Positions 25,806-34,673 are shown, numbered from the stretch's first letter. The stretch is 43,582 bases of DNA from CAZKFN01 sp964552035 (GCA_964552035.1 CAZKFN010000011.1:1-43582); one strand, 5' to 3'. Notes: generated by a model from the letters alone, not told the origin. Translations and numbers: made by a program.

Positions 25806-25832
25806 CAAAGATAATATAAAGATAGTTCTCAA
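25806..25832 (-). promoter_or_regulatory. Promoter of the DPP7-like gene
   Basis: On the minus strand TTTTG (TTG at 25830-25832), a 16-base spacer and TATCTTTG (25806-25813) form a near-consensus Bacteroidota promoter with a leader of about 22 bases. Confidence 0.55.
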
Positions 25833-25955
25833 AACAGCTTAGAAGTTAAATATCATTAAGAAAACATTAGATTTAGAGTAAGATATCTAATTTGCTTGTG
25901 TGGAGAGCTATTTTAAGATGACAGTAAATAAGGGACTTAACTTATACCAAAACTT

Positions 25956-27230
25956 CTAAGTTCTTGTAACAAATAAGAACTCCTTTGCCAAGAAATCAAT
26001 TCCTTCTATAGCTTTCATTAATTGCTTAAATTCAATTTTATGAACCTTTAGTTTTTTAACTCTCCATTGCAACAATAATTCATTGGAAAAAACAGCTAGT
26101 TTCTTAAAAGAAATTAAACTAATAAAAAAAACAAAAGGGATGAGGAGCATCCACCAATTTACATAGATAGAGAGAAAAAGAGTTGCGAATATAACGTAAA
26201 GAAAAGCAGTGAATGTCGTTATTGCAAACCTTAGAGCTAAAGTATATTCTGGATATTGCTTTGCTGCTCTTTTACTTATCATTTTTGCAAGTACATAAGG
26301 CCAGGTGCAAAAAATTAATCCCAATAAACTGAAAGGAAGGAGCAATAAGTTTAAGAGAATTTCCTTAAAATCAATTTTATTCCCAAAGCCTTTGTAATTT
26401 AATTGGTAAGCAGATGTCGTTCTTTTTACTTTTCTAAATAAATTGTCAAGCTTATGGTAAGGTTCAGCATGTTCAGTTTTAAGCTCGTTTAATTTAAGTG
26501 ACAATTGGAATTTTTTGTAAAATGTATTTGGACCCTTTATAAATGTATGACATAAATAATCAAAAAGTTGTTCATCTTCTTGGTCTATTTCAATAACATG
26601 ACTTCGTAATTTTTCAGATAAGACTTGATTAAACTCTGCAAAAGTTTGATTTTGATTTTTAACATAATCATTGCCCCAAGGATTGACGAGAATGGGGGCG
26701 CCAAAGCTGAGTTGGATGTCGCTATTAAAAGTGTTGACTTGAGAATAGTTGATTCCTATGGGTAGGAGTGGGAGTTTGGTGTTGGAGTCTTGTTTGTCGA
26801 TGTATCCCAGGGCTATATGGGCTAAGCTTTTTTTAAAAGATTGAATCTTTTTTTCTGGAATGCTTCTCCCTTCTGGAAAAATCAGAATAGCACCTCCTTT
26901 ATCAAAAATTTCATAGCATTTCTTAAACGCATTTTGGTTTTTGTTATAAAGATCAACTTTCTTAGAAATTTTATAAATAGGAATAAGGTTAAAAGACTTA
27001 AGCAAAACATCTATCCATACTTTAGAATGCGCCTCTCCTTTAGATAAAAAGTGTAGGGGTCTATGAATGTATGCTGCAATTACTATTGCATCTAAAAAAG
27101 TGTTAGGATGATTAGTAGCAATAATTAAAGGGCCTTTTTGTGGGAGTGAATCAGCGTTAAGTTGCTCAATTCTATGATAATGTAGAGCAAGGCTCTTTCT
27201 CAATATCAACTGCAAAATAGAATAAAACAT
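25956..27230 (-). CDS. PlsC-like lysophospholipid/glycerolipid acyltransferase
   Basis: A 424-aa membrane-bound acyltransferase of the PlsC superfamily. Motif I is NHPNTFLD (His41, Asp47), motif III is FPEGRS (117-122). The acyltransferase fold takes the first 230 or so residues; the C-terminal part has about four hydrophobic segments (around 290-320 and 335-380), making it longer than standard PlsC. Expected reaction: acyl transfer to a glycerol-phosphate-like or lysolipid acceptor at the inner membrane. It starts 8 bases after the glycosyltransferase-like gene and is the last gene of the cluster. Confidence 0.88.
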   Translation of the reverse strand: MFYSILQLILRKSLALHYHRIEQLNADSLPQKGPLIIATNHPNTFLDAIVIAAYIHRPLHFLSKGEAHSKVWIDVLLKSFNLIPIYKISKKVDLYNKNQNAFKKCYEIFDKGGAILIFPEGRSIPEKKIQSFKKSLAHIALGYIDKQDSNTKLPLLPIGINYSQVNTFNSDIQLSFGAPILVNPWGNDYVKNQNQTFAEFNQVLSEKLRSHVIEIDQEDEQLFDYLCHTFIKGPNTFYKKFQLSLKLNELKTEHAEPYHKLDNLFRKVKRTTSAYQLNYKGFGNKIDFKEILLNLLLLPFSLLGLIFCTWPYVLAKMISKRAAKQYPEYTLALRFAITTFTAFLYVIFATLFLSIYVNWWMLLIPFVFFISLISFKKLAVFSNELLLQWRVKKLKVHKIEFKQLMKAIEGIDFLAKEFLFVTRT

Positions 27231-27238
27231 AAGCTGAA

Positions 27239-29137
27239 TTAAAAAGCATCAAGATAGCTATAATCACTATCAACAAAAGTACGAATGCTAAAATTATAAA
27301 GCAGAAATTCCTCTCCGTTTAAATTCCAAATGTAAATGTTTAGTTGATTGTCTTTGTTAATAGAATTGGGAATCCTTATGCTTTTATAAGTAGAATACTT
27401 TTTCCCTTTTTTAAAGAAATCTGTTATAGGGTATGAACTCCAAGAAGTAGTTTGATCATCTTTTTTAATTTCAACAACAATCAATGCTGTTAAACTTTGC
27501 TCACTTTGAAGTTGAAAGTGAATGTTAATCCATGAGTCATTTTCGGTAAGAATGTCGGCAACTTTTGTATAAAAGCCAACAGGAAAAGTGTCGGTTGAAT
27601 TAATTTTAAGCACTTCGGTTTGGTTGATGCTATCCAGTAGGGTTTTACCGTTGTAATAAAAGTTGTTGTAATTTTCTTTTGTAAAAACCGATTCATAACC
27701 TACCGTTCTTTCTTGTTCACTTCTTTGATATAAAATAACTCCAGAATTAAAGAATAACTTTCTATAAACCTCTCCCCCAAAGTTGCTTTTGAGGTATTCA
27801 TGAATCTCAACAGGCACAGTTCTTAATGCATATGAAACGCTAATATACTTGGCTTGAGTGGTGTCTATTAGTTGCATAACTTGAACCATATCTTGAGTAG
27901 TGGTAAATTGATTGTAATCATACTCAAAACCCTCTGCTAAATCTTCTATGTAAAACTTTAAATAATCTTTGTGGTTGACATTGACCAAGTGAAGAATTCC
28001 CTCTTCTCCCTTTTCCTTATCCAATTGAATGACTTCTTCTACAATACCTTTGAAATTAGCAAATTGCTTATTATTCCCCCTATATCCTTCTGAAAAATTT
28101 AGACTAACTAACCCTAAAACAATACTTCCATAAAAAAAGAATTGAAAACTTAGATTTTTCATATCCTTTGGGATAAACGAGGCAATGAAGTAGGGAAGGA
28201 AAGGAAGACAAAAATACAATACCGCAAAATGTAAAACAGGACTTCTGTAATAAGAATAATAGTAACCTATCAGTATGGGAAGTAGAGTTAAACTGATAAA
28301 TATAAGTTGTTTTTTAAGTTGAATGTTGGCTCTTTTTCTAAGAATAAAATAAAAAGGTAAAGTGAAATAAAAAATCATCCAGAGAAAAGAATCGTTAAAA
28401 ATTCTAGGAACAATAAGGTTAAAAAACTTTTCATCTGCCAAAGGCAACCATTCAAGACCTTTTAAAGAAAATTGATATAAGGTTATTTTTAAATGAGGAA
28501 GGCATAGCAATATAATTCCCAAGAGAGAAAGCAGGTATTTTTTAAGCTGGCTTTTACGTTGTAGAAGATAGAAAAATCCTATTGTCAATTCTAAAACTAT
28601 ACTAATAGAGGTAAAGTAATGAGTCATAATAGCCAGGGGAGCTATAAGCGTACTCAGAAGTATGTTTTTGTTAGAGTCTTCTTTTTGAACTAGGAATTTA
28701 CTCCAGTAAAAACTATAGAGTGCAAGAAAAAAAAAGCCTACGGAATAGGGTCTAGCAATGGATCCAAAGAGAATAAAGTATTGTGATAAAGCTAATACAG
28801 TTGTACCCAAAAGTGCAGCTTTAGAATTGAACCAAAGTGCTGCAGTTTTATAAAAAAAATAGATTCCTGCACTGCTCATAAGGATAAAAGGCAATCGAAT
28901 AGCAAAGACAGATTTCCCGAATAATCCCGTCCATAAATAAAGAAACAATTGTGTTACTGCTGGATGTCCATCTATTTTTATAGAGGTAGAGAATAATTCC
29001 CCAAGTCCGTTGACATTTAATCTGTGGATAGCTGAAAGTTCATCATTACTTAATGACCATTCCGAAAATCCCCATAACCTTAAAACTGTTGCAAGGGCTA
29101 GAATTACCAATAATCCTATGTCTTCACTTCTCTTCAT
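27239..29137 (-). CDS. GT39-like (ArnT/PMT-type) membrane glycosyltransferase
   Basis: A 632-aa integral membrane protein with roughly ten hydrophobic helices in the first 400 residues and a soluble C-terminal domain (about 400-632). The N-terminal loop SLSNDELSAIHRLNVNG holds an Asp-Glu pair where GT39-type polyprenyl-phosphate-sugar transferases have their catalytic acid, and KIDGHPAVTQLFLYLW and ARPYSVGFFFLALYSFYW also resemble that family. The likely job is moving a sugar from a lipid carrier to an envelope acceptor on the periplasmic side; donor and acceptor cannot be read from sequence. Its start lies one base from the rlmB stop. Confidence 0.78.
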   Translation of the reverse strand: MKRSEDIGLLVILALATVLRLWGFSEWSLSNDELSAIHRLNVNGLGELFSTSIKIDGHPAVTQLFLYLWTGLFGKSVFAIRLPFILMSSAGIYFFYKTAALWFNSKAALLGTTVLALSQYFILFGSIARPYSVGFFFLALYSFYWSKFLVQKEDSNKNILLSTLIAPLAIMTHYFTSISIVLELTIGFFYLLQRKSQLKKYLLSLLGIILLCLPHLKITLYQFSLKGLEWLPLADEKFFNLIVPRIFNDSFLWMIFYFTLPFYFILRKRANIQLKKQLIFISLTLLPILIGYYYSYYRSPVLHFAVLYFCLPFLPYFIASFIPKDMKNLSFQFFFYGSIVLGLVSLNFSEGYRGNNKQFANFKGIVEEVIQLDKEKGEEGILHLVNVNHKDYLKFYIEDLAEGFEYDYNQFTTTQDMVQVMQLIDTTQAKYISVSYALRTVPVEIHEYLKSNFGGEVYRKLFFNSGVILYQRSEQERTVGYESVFTKENYNNFYYNGKTLLDSINQTEVLKINSTDTFPVGFYTKVADILTENDSWINIHFQLQSEQSLTALIVVEIKKDDQTTSWSSYPITDFFKKGKKYSTYKSIRIPNSINKDNQLNIYIWNLNGEEFLLYNFSIRTFVDSDYSYLDAF

Positions 29138-29138
29138 T

Positions 29139-29873
29139 TCATGAGCGCTGTCGGACTAATTCATATAATATAATTCCCGTCGATACGGAAACATTTAAAG
29201 AAGTAATACTTCCAAGCATTGGAATTTTTAAGTGTTTATCGGCTACTTTAAGTAGCTCACTATTGATTCCGTTTTCTTCTGAGCCCATAATAATAGCAGT
29301 AGGTAGTTTGTATTCTCCTTTAGAGATAGATAAATCTGTTTTTTCGGAACAGGCAATAATTTGTAAACCATATTCTTTTAAATTATTTGCAACAGCTGTC
29401 AAGTCTCTTTCTCTAGAAACATTAACCCTCAGCAATGCACCCGAAGATCTTTTGATGGCTTCGGCATTGATTTGTGCAGAGCCTTTAACAGGAATAATAA
29501 TGCTATCCACCCCAAGGCATTCTGCAGTTCTACAGATGGCTCCAAAGTTTCCTACATCACTAATGCGGTCTAAAATTAAAACAACAGGAGCCTTTCCTTT
29601 TTCAAAGGCTTTGGCGAGAACTTCTTGATAGGGTTGGAATTGTATGGGTGACAAAAAAGCGACTACTCCCTGATGATTTTTTTTATACAAATGATTCATT
29701 CTCCCTAAAGGTAAATTTTGACTGCTAACTTTATACTCCTTTAAGAGTTTGCGGAGTGAAGTGACGTTTGGACCTCTTAAATCCGATTGTATAAATACCT
29801 TGTCAATATCCTTTTGGGATTTAATTGCCTCCATAACGGGGTGCATTCCAAATATGTATTCTTCTTTTGCCAT
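29139..29873 (-). CDS. rlmB: 23S rRNA (guanosine-2'-O-)-methyltransferase RlmB, TrmH/SPOUT family
   Basis: A SPOUT-class RNA 2'-O-methyltransferase (244 aa). The N-terminal substrate-binding part starts YIFGMHPVMEAI. The three SPOUT motifs are present: DRISDVGNFGAICRTAE, IIMGSEENGI, and IPMLGSITSLNVSVSTGI, which forms the SAM knot. The frame runs back to a TTG at 29897 inside the upstream gene; ATG 29873 (MAKEEYIFG), five bases after that gene's stop and after an A-rich run, is the better start. Family is certain; the exact guanosine target (G2251 in E. coli RlmB) is by homology. Confidence 0.92.
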   Translation of the reverse strand: MAKEEYIFGMHPVMEAIKSQKDIDKVFIQSDLRGPNVTSLRKLLKEYKVSSQNLPLGRMNHLYKKNHQGVVAFLSPIQFQPYQEVLAKAFEKGKAPVVLILDRISDVGNFGAICRTAECLGVDSIIIPVKGSAQINAEAIKRSSGALLRVNVSRERDLTAVANNLKEYGLQIIACSEKTDLSISKGEYKLPTAIIMGSEENGINSELLKVADKHLKIPMLGSITSLNVSVSTGIILYELVRQRS

Positions 29874-29878
29874 TTTTT

Positions 29879-31132
29879 TTATCTGCTTTGTCTCCAATTG
29901 TCGACCATTCTATACCAATTGTTTTTATATTCTTCGCTTCTTATCATTTGGAAATAATTTTCTCCAAATTCATGTTTTCTATTGTAAAACTCAAAGCTAA
30001 TGGAGAGAAGACTGCTTTCATCTCCATATACCCAGCGTTCCATGTTTAAAGTTTTATAAACTGTATTGGGCTTCCCATAGACGATATAAATAATACCTCG
30101 ATCTGTTTTCCAACCTTCTTTGTAATCACTAAAAAACCGATTGGCTGTAATTACCCTTTGGTAAAATTCTTTGAGCATTTTTTTAGCACTGGTTTCAGAA
30201 CCACCTACTTTAAGCCAAAATGCATCAACCGCTTCTTTTTTATCGATGGCTTCTATCAAAGCATTGTACTCCTGATTGGTGGAAATATAACGCAAAGGTT
30301 CAAGCATTTGCTCATGTTGGGTTAATTCTGGGAAACCTCTATAATAATGATGAATATAATAAGTTTCAAAATCCCCATTTAGTGGTTGAATACCATTATG
30401 TGTAGAAAAGTTTGTAAGTTGTAGGCTATCCTTAATAAAATAAACTTCTTGACTGCTGTCTATGTCAATATGGGTTTCAACTAAGGAGTTAGAAGAAAAA
30501 GGGGGACTAGTCATTTCAAAAGAAGTGGAGGAGTATTTTAAAAGATAGGGGCCTTCAGGTAAAAGCGGACTTTTATATAGTTGGACACTATCTTCTTGCT
30601 CAATCCTATCGTTGAAGAGCACCTTTTCTTGGTCTTTTAAAAGATAAAACTGAGGATTGCCATTTTTTCTTTTGTCAATCCACAGGTAATTCACTACATT
30701 TAAATCTCTGTACTCATCTCTAAATCGAACCTCTAAAGGCATTGCTTTTCCTTGAGGTACAGCAATCTTAAAAAAAGACTGAAGAGAATAACTCTCATTG
30801 TGCTCATTGGAATTAAAGAAGGACACCGTAGCACTATCGATAATTTTTTCTCCTTCCTCGTCGTATAATATATATTTCCCTAAAATCCTTGCAGAAAGAA
30901 CAGTATCTCTACCAAGTTTGCCATAAAGTATGTCGTTGCTGTTAATTTCAAAAAATAGAGTAGAACTATCTTCACTATGGTGAAAAATTTTAAATGAAGG
31001 TTTAATTAACTTTTGAGACTCATCATATAAATAACGATAGTCGTATCTGCTACTTTGTTGTACACTGCAAGCACTAAAGAAGGATAATATTAAGATAAAG
31101 TAAATTAGTTTAACTCCTTTAGGGCTGAACAT
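29879..31132 (-). CDS. GWxTD domain lipoprotein
   Basis: A 417-aa predicted lipoprotein: signal peptide ending LSFFSAC (Cys22), a beta-rich middle (about 40-270), and a C-terminal GWxTD domain with EGWKTDRGIIYIVYGKPNTV (about 338-357) and RWVYGDE. GWxTD proteins are widespread in Bacteroidota with no proven function. It begins a four-gene run (this gene, rlmB, glycosyltransferase, acyltransferase) with 1-8 base gaps. Its own -7 box lies at 31228-31235. The many Tyr/Asp-rich strands suggest a periplasm-facing or surface beta protein. Confidence 0.88.
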   Translation of the reverse strand: MFSPKGVKLIYFILILSFFSACSVQQSSRYDYRYLYDESQKLIKPSFKIFHHSEDSSTLFFEINSNDILYGKLGRDTVLSARILGKYILYDEEGEKIIDSATVSFFNSNEHNESYSLQSFFKIAVPQGKAMPLEVRFRDEYRDLNVVNYLWIDKRKNGNPQFYLLKDQEKVLFNDRIEQEDSVQLYKSPLLPEGPYLLKYSSTSFEMTSPPFSSNSLVETHIDIDSSQEVYFIKDSLQLTNFSTHNGIQPLNGDFETYYIHHYYRGFPELTQHEQMLEPLRYISTNQEYNALIEAIDKKEAVDAFWLKVGGSETSAKKMLKEFYQRVITANRFFSDYKEGWKTDRGIIYIVYGKPNTVYKTLNMERWVYGDESSLLSISFEFYNRKHEFGENYFQMIRSEEYKNNWYRMVDNWRQSR

Positions 31133-31227
31133 TATTTGTTGAATTTTAGATTTGATTCTTTAGTTTGATTTAACGGCTTTATATTCTTCGCTAAATTAAT
31201 AAAGTTGTCGCTTTCTTTTTTAAAATG

Positions 31228-31235
31228 CAAAAGTA
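31228..31235 (-). promoter_or_regulatory. Candidate -7 box for the GWxTD-rlmB operon
   Basis: TACTTTTG on the minus strand lies just past the stop of the upstream barrel gene, with a TTTTG about 22 bases before it. It predicts a leader of about 90 bases. Confidence 0.45.
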
Positions 31236-31237
31236 GA

Positions 31238-32983
31238 TTAAAAGATGCTGGTATATCCAAAATGTATTTTAGCTGAACGAATCTCAATAGGGTTGTCAAA
31301 CTGTTTACCAACAGCATAGTTAAAGGAAAATATACCAACGCCAGTCTCAAAGTTAATTCCAGCACCTATTCCATAAGGTATATCTTTCACATAACCGTCT
31401 TTGTGCTTAGCTTCATAAAAACCCCCATCAGAAAATACAGACAAGTAGGAATTTCTATCTAGTAAAAACCTGTATTCTAAAGTAAAAATGGAATAGGTAG
31501 AAGCTCGAATGGAGCGTTCATCAAATCCTCTAAGGGTTTTTAAACCTCCAATTCTAAAAAGTTCGTTGGTAAATAGGACATCTGCATAAGTACTAGCAGA
31601 TTGGTTGGCAAGCATAATGGTAGAGCGTTTTCCTATAGGTATGTATAAGTTAAGTAATACTTCTCCATCATACTGATTGCTGTTTTCTTTAAACCCACTA
31701 TATATGTTGGGGTATTGTTCTTCTAGAGCTAGTATTTTTTTAGCTTTCTTTTGACCCACTGCAAAAGTAGGCTGCAATCTAAAACCACGTTGTGGATTAT
31801 AACTGTAGTCTAATCTTTGCAATAAATAACGAATCCCAAATTGTGTAGTGCTGATATCGGCAAAAGGAGGGAGCTGAGTTGTAGCACTGTTGAGGTATTG
31901 ATTTTTTGAAAGTAGAGAGGATTGCCTGTTGGCAACAAAGAAAATAATGCTTTCCTCGCCGCTAAAAATATAATTCACACCAATTTTATTTTTTAAATCT
32001 AAAAAAGTTGTATCCTCCTTATAAAGATCAAATTGATAATCCAAACCAAAAGGGCTGCTAAATAAGTATGGAAGCTTAAAATCAATGGTCAGTTCTTGTG
32101 AATTTTCCCTCATTTTTTCCCAACTTAAACTTAATTGTTCTCCTCTGTTAAAAGCATTAATCAATTGGAGATTGACATCACCTGTAACGCTAATACTTCC
32201 ATCTGCTTCATTGGTCATTAATCCGACAATACCATCAAACCGACTGGCTTTTTTCTTTTTAAGGTAGAGTATTAATTTTACTGACTTTTCAAAAAACTGC
32301 ACTTCGTGAATTTTTTCTTCTTCTAAAAAAGGTATTTCCTGTATTCTAGAGGTTATGTTTTTAAATTTACTTTCTACATAAGGTTTTCCTAGTTTTAAAC
32401 TAAGACTGTTGAGAATGTAACGTTCAGAAACTCCAATGTCACCCACAACTTCAATGCTGTCAAATTGATAAAAAGGGCCTTTGTCTAAAGTCAACACAGC
32501 AGAGATAGCCTGTCTTTCATTAATTTCTATACTGTCCATACCTATAGAAGCAAAAGGGTAGCCGTTGTTTTCAAAATGTTGTATCGCTCTTTTATAGAGT
32601 TCAGTAAGCTGATGTTTGTTAAAAGTTTGATTGTAAAAAATTCTATTCTGAATATCAACCCTTGAAATAATGTTAGGAGGGAGGTTGCCTGCTTTTAAGT
32701 GGAGCCATTTATATTCTTCTCCCTTAGTAAAGTAAAGCTCTATTTCTTCAAGAGTCACTTTAAGGCTATCAAAACTTGCTGCCAAATAAGAAAGCTCATA
32801 TAATTGTTGGAGGATAATGTTCTTTTCACTTAAAGCAAGAAGACTGTCGCTGATAAAAGAATTGTGTTCAATTGTAACACCTTCCAGACCATAGATTCTT
32901 AGCTTTTTCCTATCTGCATTTTGTGCCAAAAGGGAAAGAATAACTAGAAAAGAAATGCTAAATAGAAGGGTTTGTTTAAACAT
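31238..32983 (-). CDS. BamA/TamA-like outer-membrane protein (POTRA plus barrel)
   Basis: A 581-aa protein of the Omp85 type. A signal peptide (about 1-20) is followed by one or two POTRA-like segments (about 75-245; for example AVLTLDKGPFYQFDSIEVVG, then YILNSLSLKLGKPY), and a C-terminal 16-strand-type barrel (about 260-581) with RIGGLKTLRGFDERSIRAST, the VRGF-like surface-loop motif of this superfamily, and a terminal Phe. It is shorter than BamA, which usually carries five POTRA domains, so it is not the essential BamA. TamA-like or a family-specific outer-membrane assembly or transport role is likely. It lies upstream of the GWxTD operon. Confidence 0.85.
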   Translation of the reverse strand: MFKQTLLFSISFLVILSLLAQNADRKKLRIYGLEGVTIEHNSFISDSLLALSEKNIILQQLYELSYLAASFDSLKVTLEEIELYFTKGEEYKWLHLKAGNLPPNIISRVDIQNRIFYNQTFNKHQLTELYKRAIQHFENNGYPFASIGMDSIEINERQAISAVLTLDKGPFYQFDSIEVVGDIGVSERYILNSLSLKLGKPYVESKFKNITSRIQEIPFLEEEKIHEVQFFEKSVKLILYLKKKKASRFDGIVGLMTNEADGSISVTGDVNLQLINAFNRGEQLSLSWEKMRENSQELTIDFKLPYLFSSPFGLDYQFDLYKEDTTFLDLKNKIGVNYIFSGEESIIFFVANRQSSLLSKNQYLNSATTQLPPFADISTTQFGIRYLLQRLDYSYNPQRGFRLQPTFAVGQKKAKKILALEEQYPNIYSGFKENSNQYDGEVLLNLYIPIGKRSTIMLANQSASTYADVLFTNELFRIGGLKTLRGFDERSIRASTYSIFTLEYRFLLDRNSYLSVFSDGGFYEAKHKDGYVKDIPYGIGAGINFETGVGIFSFNYAVGKQFDNPIEIRSAKIHFGYTSIF

Positions 32984-33028
32984 GGGTCTATCTCTAACTC
33001 ATTATACGGTAAAATTATTTTATTCAAG

Positions 33029-33036
33029 CAAAACTA
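33029..33036 (-). promoter_or_regulatory. Candidate -7 box for the BamA/TamA-like gene
   Basis: TAGTTTTG on the minus strand fits TAnnTTTG, giving a leader of about 40 bases before ATG 32983. There is no clear -33 TTG. Confidence 0.4.
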
Positions 33037-33204
33037 TAGCATAAAATTAAAATAGATTCTTTGGAGTTAAAATATATATTATTCAGAATAGGTATTAGTT
33101 AGATGTAGTGTTTTAAGACGACTAGAGGTTGAAAGTAATTGGTTTGTTGAAAACTATTCTAAAAAACTAACTTAAGAATGAAGAGAAGGTTGATTAATTA
33201 TTTA

Positions 33205-33212
33205 TATATTTG
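33205..33212 (+). promoter_or_regulatory. Candidate -7 box for the small lipoprotein and ytxJ
   Basis: TATATTTG at 33205-33212, 29 bases before ATG 33242. The nearest TTG (33190-33192) is only 12 bases away, shorter than the usual spacer. The remaining 220 bases up to the divergent gene show no coding signal. Confidence 0.45.
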
Positions 33213-33241
33213 CACTGCATTTAGAATGAAATCAGAATCCA

Positions 33242-33370
33242 ATGAAAAAGATATCAATAGGGCTTTTGGTCCTTTTTGCATTTGCGTTAACTCTTTCTTC
33301 TTGTAGAAGTCAACAGCGTTGTGCAGCGTATAGTCAGGCTGATATTGAGAATATACAGAACCCCTCTTAA
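33242..33370 (+). CDS. 42-aa predicted lipoprotein
   Basis: A very short gene: MKKISIGLLVLFAFALTLSS is followed by Cys21, a textbook lipoprotein signal peptide (LSSC lipobox), leaving a mature peptide of only 22 residues (CRSQQRCAAYSQADIENIQN and two more). It has a second cysteine (Cys27). A -7 box lies upstream, and ytxJ starts 14 bases downstream on the same strand, so co-transcription is likely. I do not recognise a family. The clean signal peptide, promoter and tight spacing argue that it is real rather than a chance frame. Confidence 0.75.
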   Translation: MKKISIGLLVLFAFALTLSSCRSQQRCAAYSQADIENIQNPS

Positions 33371-33384
33371 GTTAGAATTACATC

Positions 33385-33723
33385 ATGAATTGGAACTTAT
33401 TGGAGGATGTTGCTGACTTTGAGAAGTTAAGTCAACAAGGTTCTCTATCTACTTACGCTATTTTTAAGCATTCTACTCGTTGCCCTATTAGTAGTGCTGC
33501 AAAGAATAGAGTAGAGGCAACTTGGGAACAAGAAAATCCAACAACGGCAATTTATTATTTAGATCTTTTAGCACATAGAGATATCAGTAATCTTATAGCT
33601 GAAAGGCTAGGGGTTATTCATCAATCTCCACAATTAATAGTTGTTAAGAATGGTGAAGTAGTCTATCAAGCTTCTCATGTTGCAATCAACCCTTCAAAAG
33701 TGGCAGAGATTTTATCTACTTAA
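33385..33723 (+). CDS. ytxJ: Bacillithiol-system thioredoxin-like protein YtxJ (BrxC type)
   Basis: A 112-aa monothiol thioredoxin-fold protein. FKHSTRCPIS holds a single active Cys33, in the position used for removing or exchanging bacillithiol on proteins; SPQLIVVKNGEVVYQASH is the cis-Pro strand region. Length and motifs match the YtxJ/BrxC family found in bacillithiol-producing bacteria, implying bacillithiol as the low-molecular-weight thiol of this organism. No bacillithiol synthesis genes (bshA-C) lie in the window. Confidence 0.9.
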   Translation: MNWNLLEDVADFEKLSQQGSLSTYAIFKHSTRCPISSAAKNRVEATWEQENPTTAIYYLDLLAHRDISNLIAERLGVIHQSPQLIVVKNGEVVYQASHVAINPSKVAEILST

Positions 33724-33783
33724 TTAATCAGATCTTCTTTTTTATCGTAAAGGATTGATTAAATTTGTTGAAAATCCATTCAT

Positions 33784-34539
33784 TTGAAAGTCGTCCAATA
33801 TATCATTTTACTTCTTGTTTTGGGAGTGTTTTTTAAAACAACCGCCTTTGCTCAAGAAACTACATTTGAGGAAAGGACAACAGCTTTCTCCTCTGAGCGT
33901 TCAGGGGGGATAGGAATGCATACCAATGGATTTCATGCCTTTTTTAGATACGGGAAATACCTAACAGGTTTTACGAAAAGGGTATATGAGATTGAAGTGG
34001 GTAATATTAAGCACCCCAAGGAAATTAGAAGTGTTAATCCTTTAGAAGATAATTTGAGAGGATATATTTTTGGGAAAAAAAATTCTTTGTATGTCATTCG
34101 GCCAACAATTGGCTTTCATAAGGAATTTGTTCCTAAGCAGTCTTTAAAAGGAGTTTCTATTACTTATGTTACACAATTTGGACCTTCTTTAGGTTTGGTA
34201 AAACCTGTCTATTTAAATATTGAAAGGATGGATAACGCAGGAACTCGAATAATTGTAAGAGAAAAATACGATCCTGAGGTTCATGATCAAGGTCAGATAT
34301 ATGGGAGAGCTTCTTTTTTAAATGGCTTTGAGGAAATTAAACTTTATCCCGGAGCATTCGTAAAAGCTGGTTTACAATTTGATTATGGGGTCGCTCAAGA
34401 AGATTTGAGAGCATTAGAAGTCGGTTTGATGGCAGATTTATATACTAAAAAAGTTCCAATTATGGCCTTTACCTCCAATCGTCAATTTTATTTAAATCTC
34501 TATGTTTCCTATATGTTTGGGAGTAGAGATCTGAGATAG
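33784..34539 (+). CDS. Conserved exported protein, predicted outer-membrane barrel, function unknown
   Basis: A 251-aa protein starting at TTG 33784: no ATG is available before residue 45, and the TTG start gives a good signal peptide (about 1-23, ending TAFAQ). The mature part has strand-like stretches (GGIGMHTNGFHAFFRYGKYL, SLYVIRPTIGFHKEFVP, VSITYVTQFGPSLGLVKPVY, then LYVSYMFGSRDLR at the end) as in outer-membrane barrels of about ten strands. I do not recognise the family. It follows ytxJ by 60 bases and may be read from the same transcript. Confidence 0.75.
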   Translation: MKVVQYIILLLVLGVFFKTTAFAQETTFEERTTAFSSERSGGIGMHTNGFHAFFRYGKYLTGFTKRVYEIEVGNIKHPKEIRSVNPLEDNLRGYIFGKKNSLYVIRPTIGFHKEFVPKQSLKGVSITYVTQFGPSLGLVKPVYLNIERMDNAGTRIIVREKYDPEVHDQGQIYGRASFLNGFEEIKLYPGAFVKAGLQFDYGVAQEDLRALEVGLMADLYTKKVPIMAFTSNRQFYLNLYVSYMFGSRDLR

Positions 34540-34673
34540 TTTTGCCGTTAATACCTCGTGTTTCTTGTTTGTAGATAATAAATAAAAAAACATTTTGAAT
34601 AAATTATACAGCTATTTAATATAATTCGTAAATTGTCCGTTCTTAGTATAGTTTAACTTAAAATTGTAATTGT

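Noticed and set aside
31132..31365. Minus-strand 77-codon open frame between the barrel gene and the GWxTD gene
   Set aside because: It overlaps the 3' end of the barrel gene in another frame, and its non-overlapping part is the leader of the GWxTD operon.
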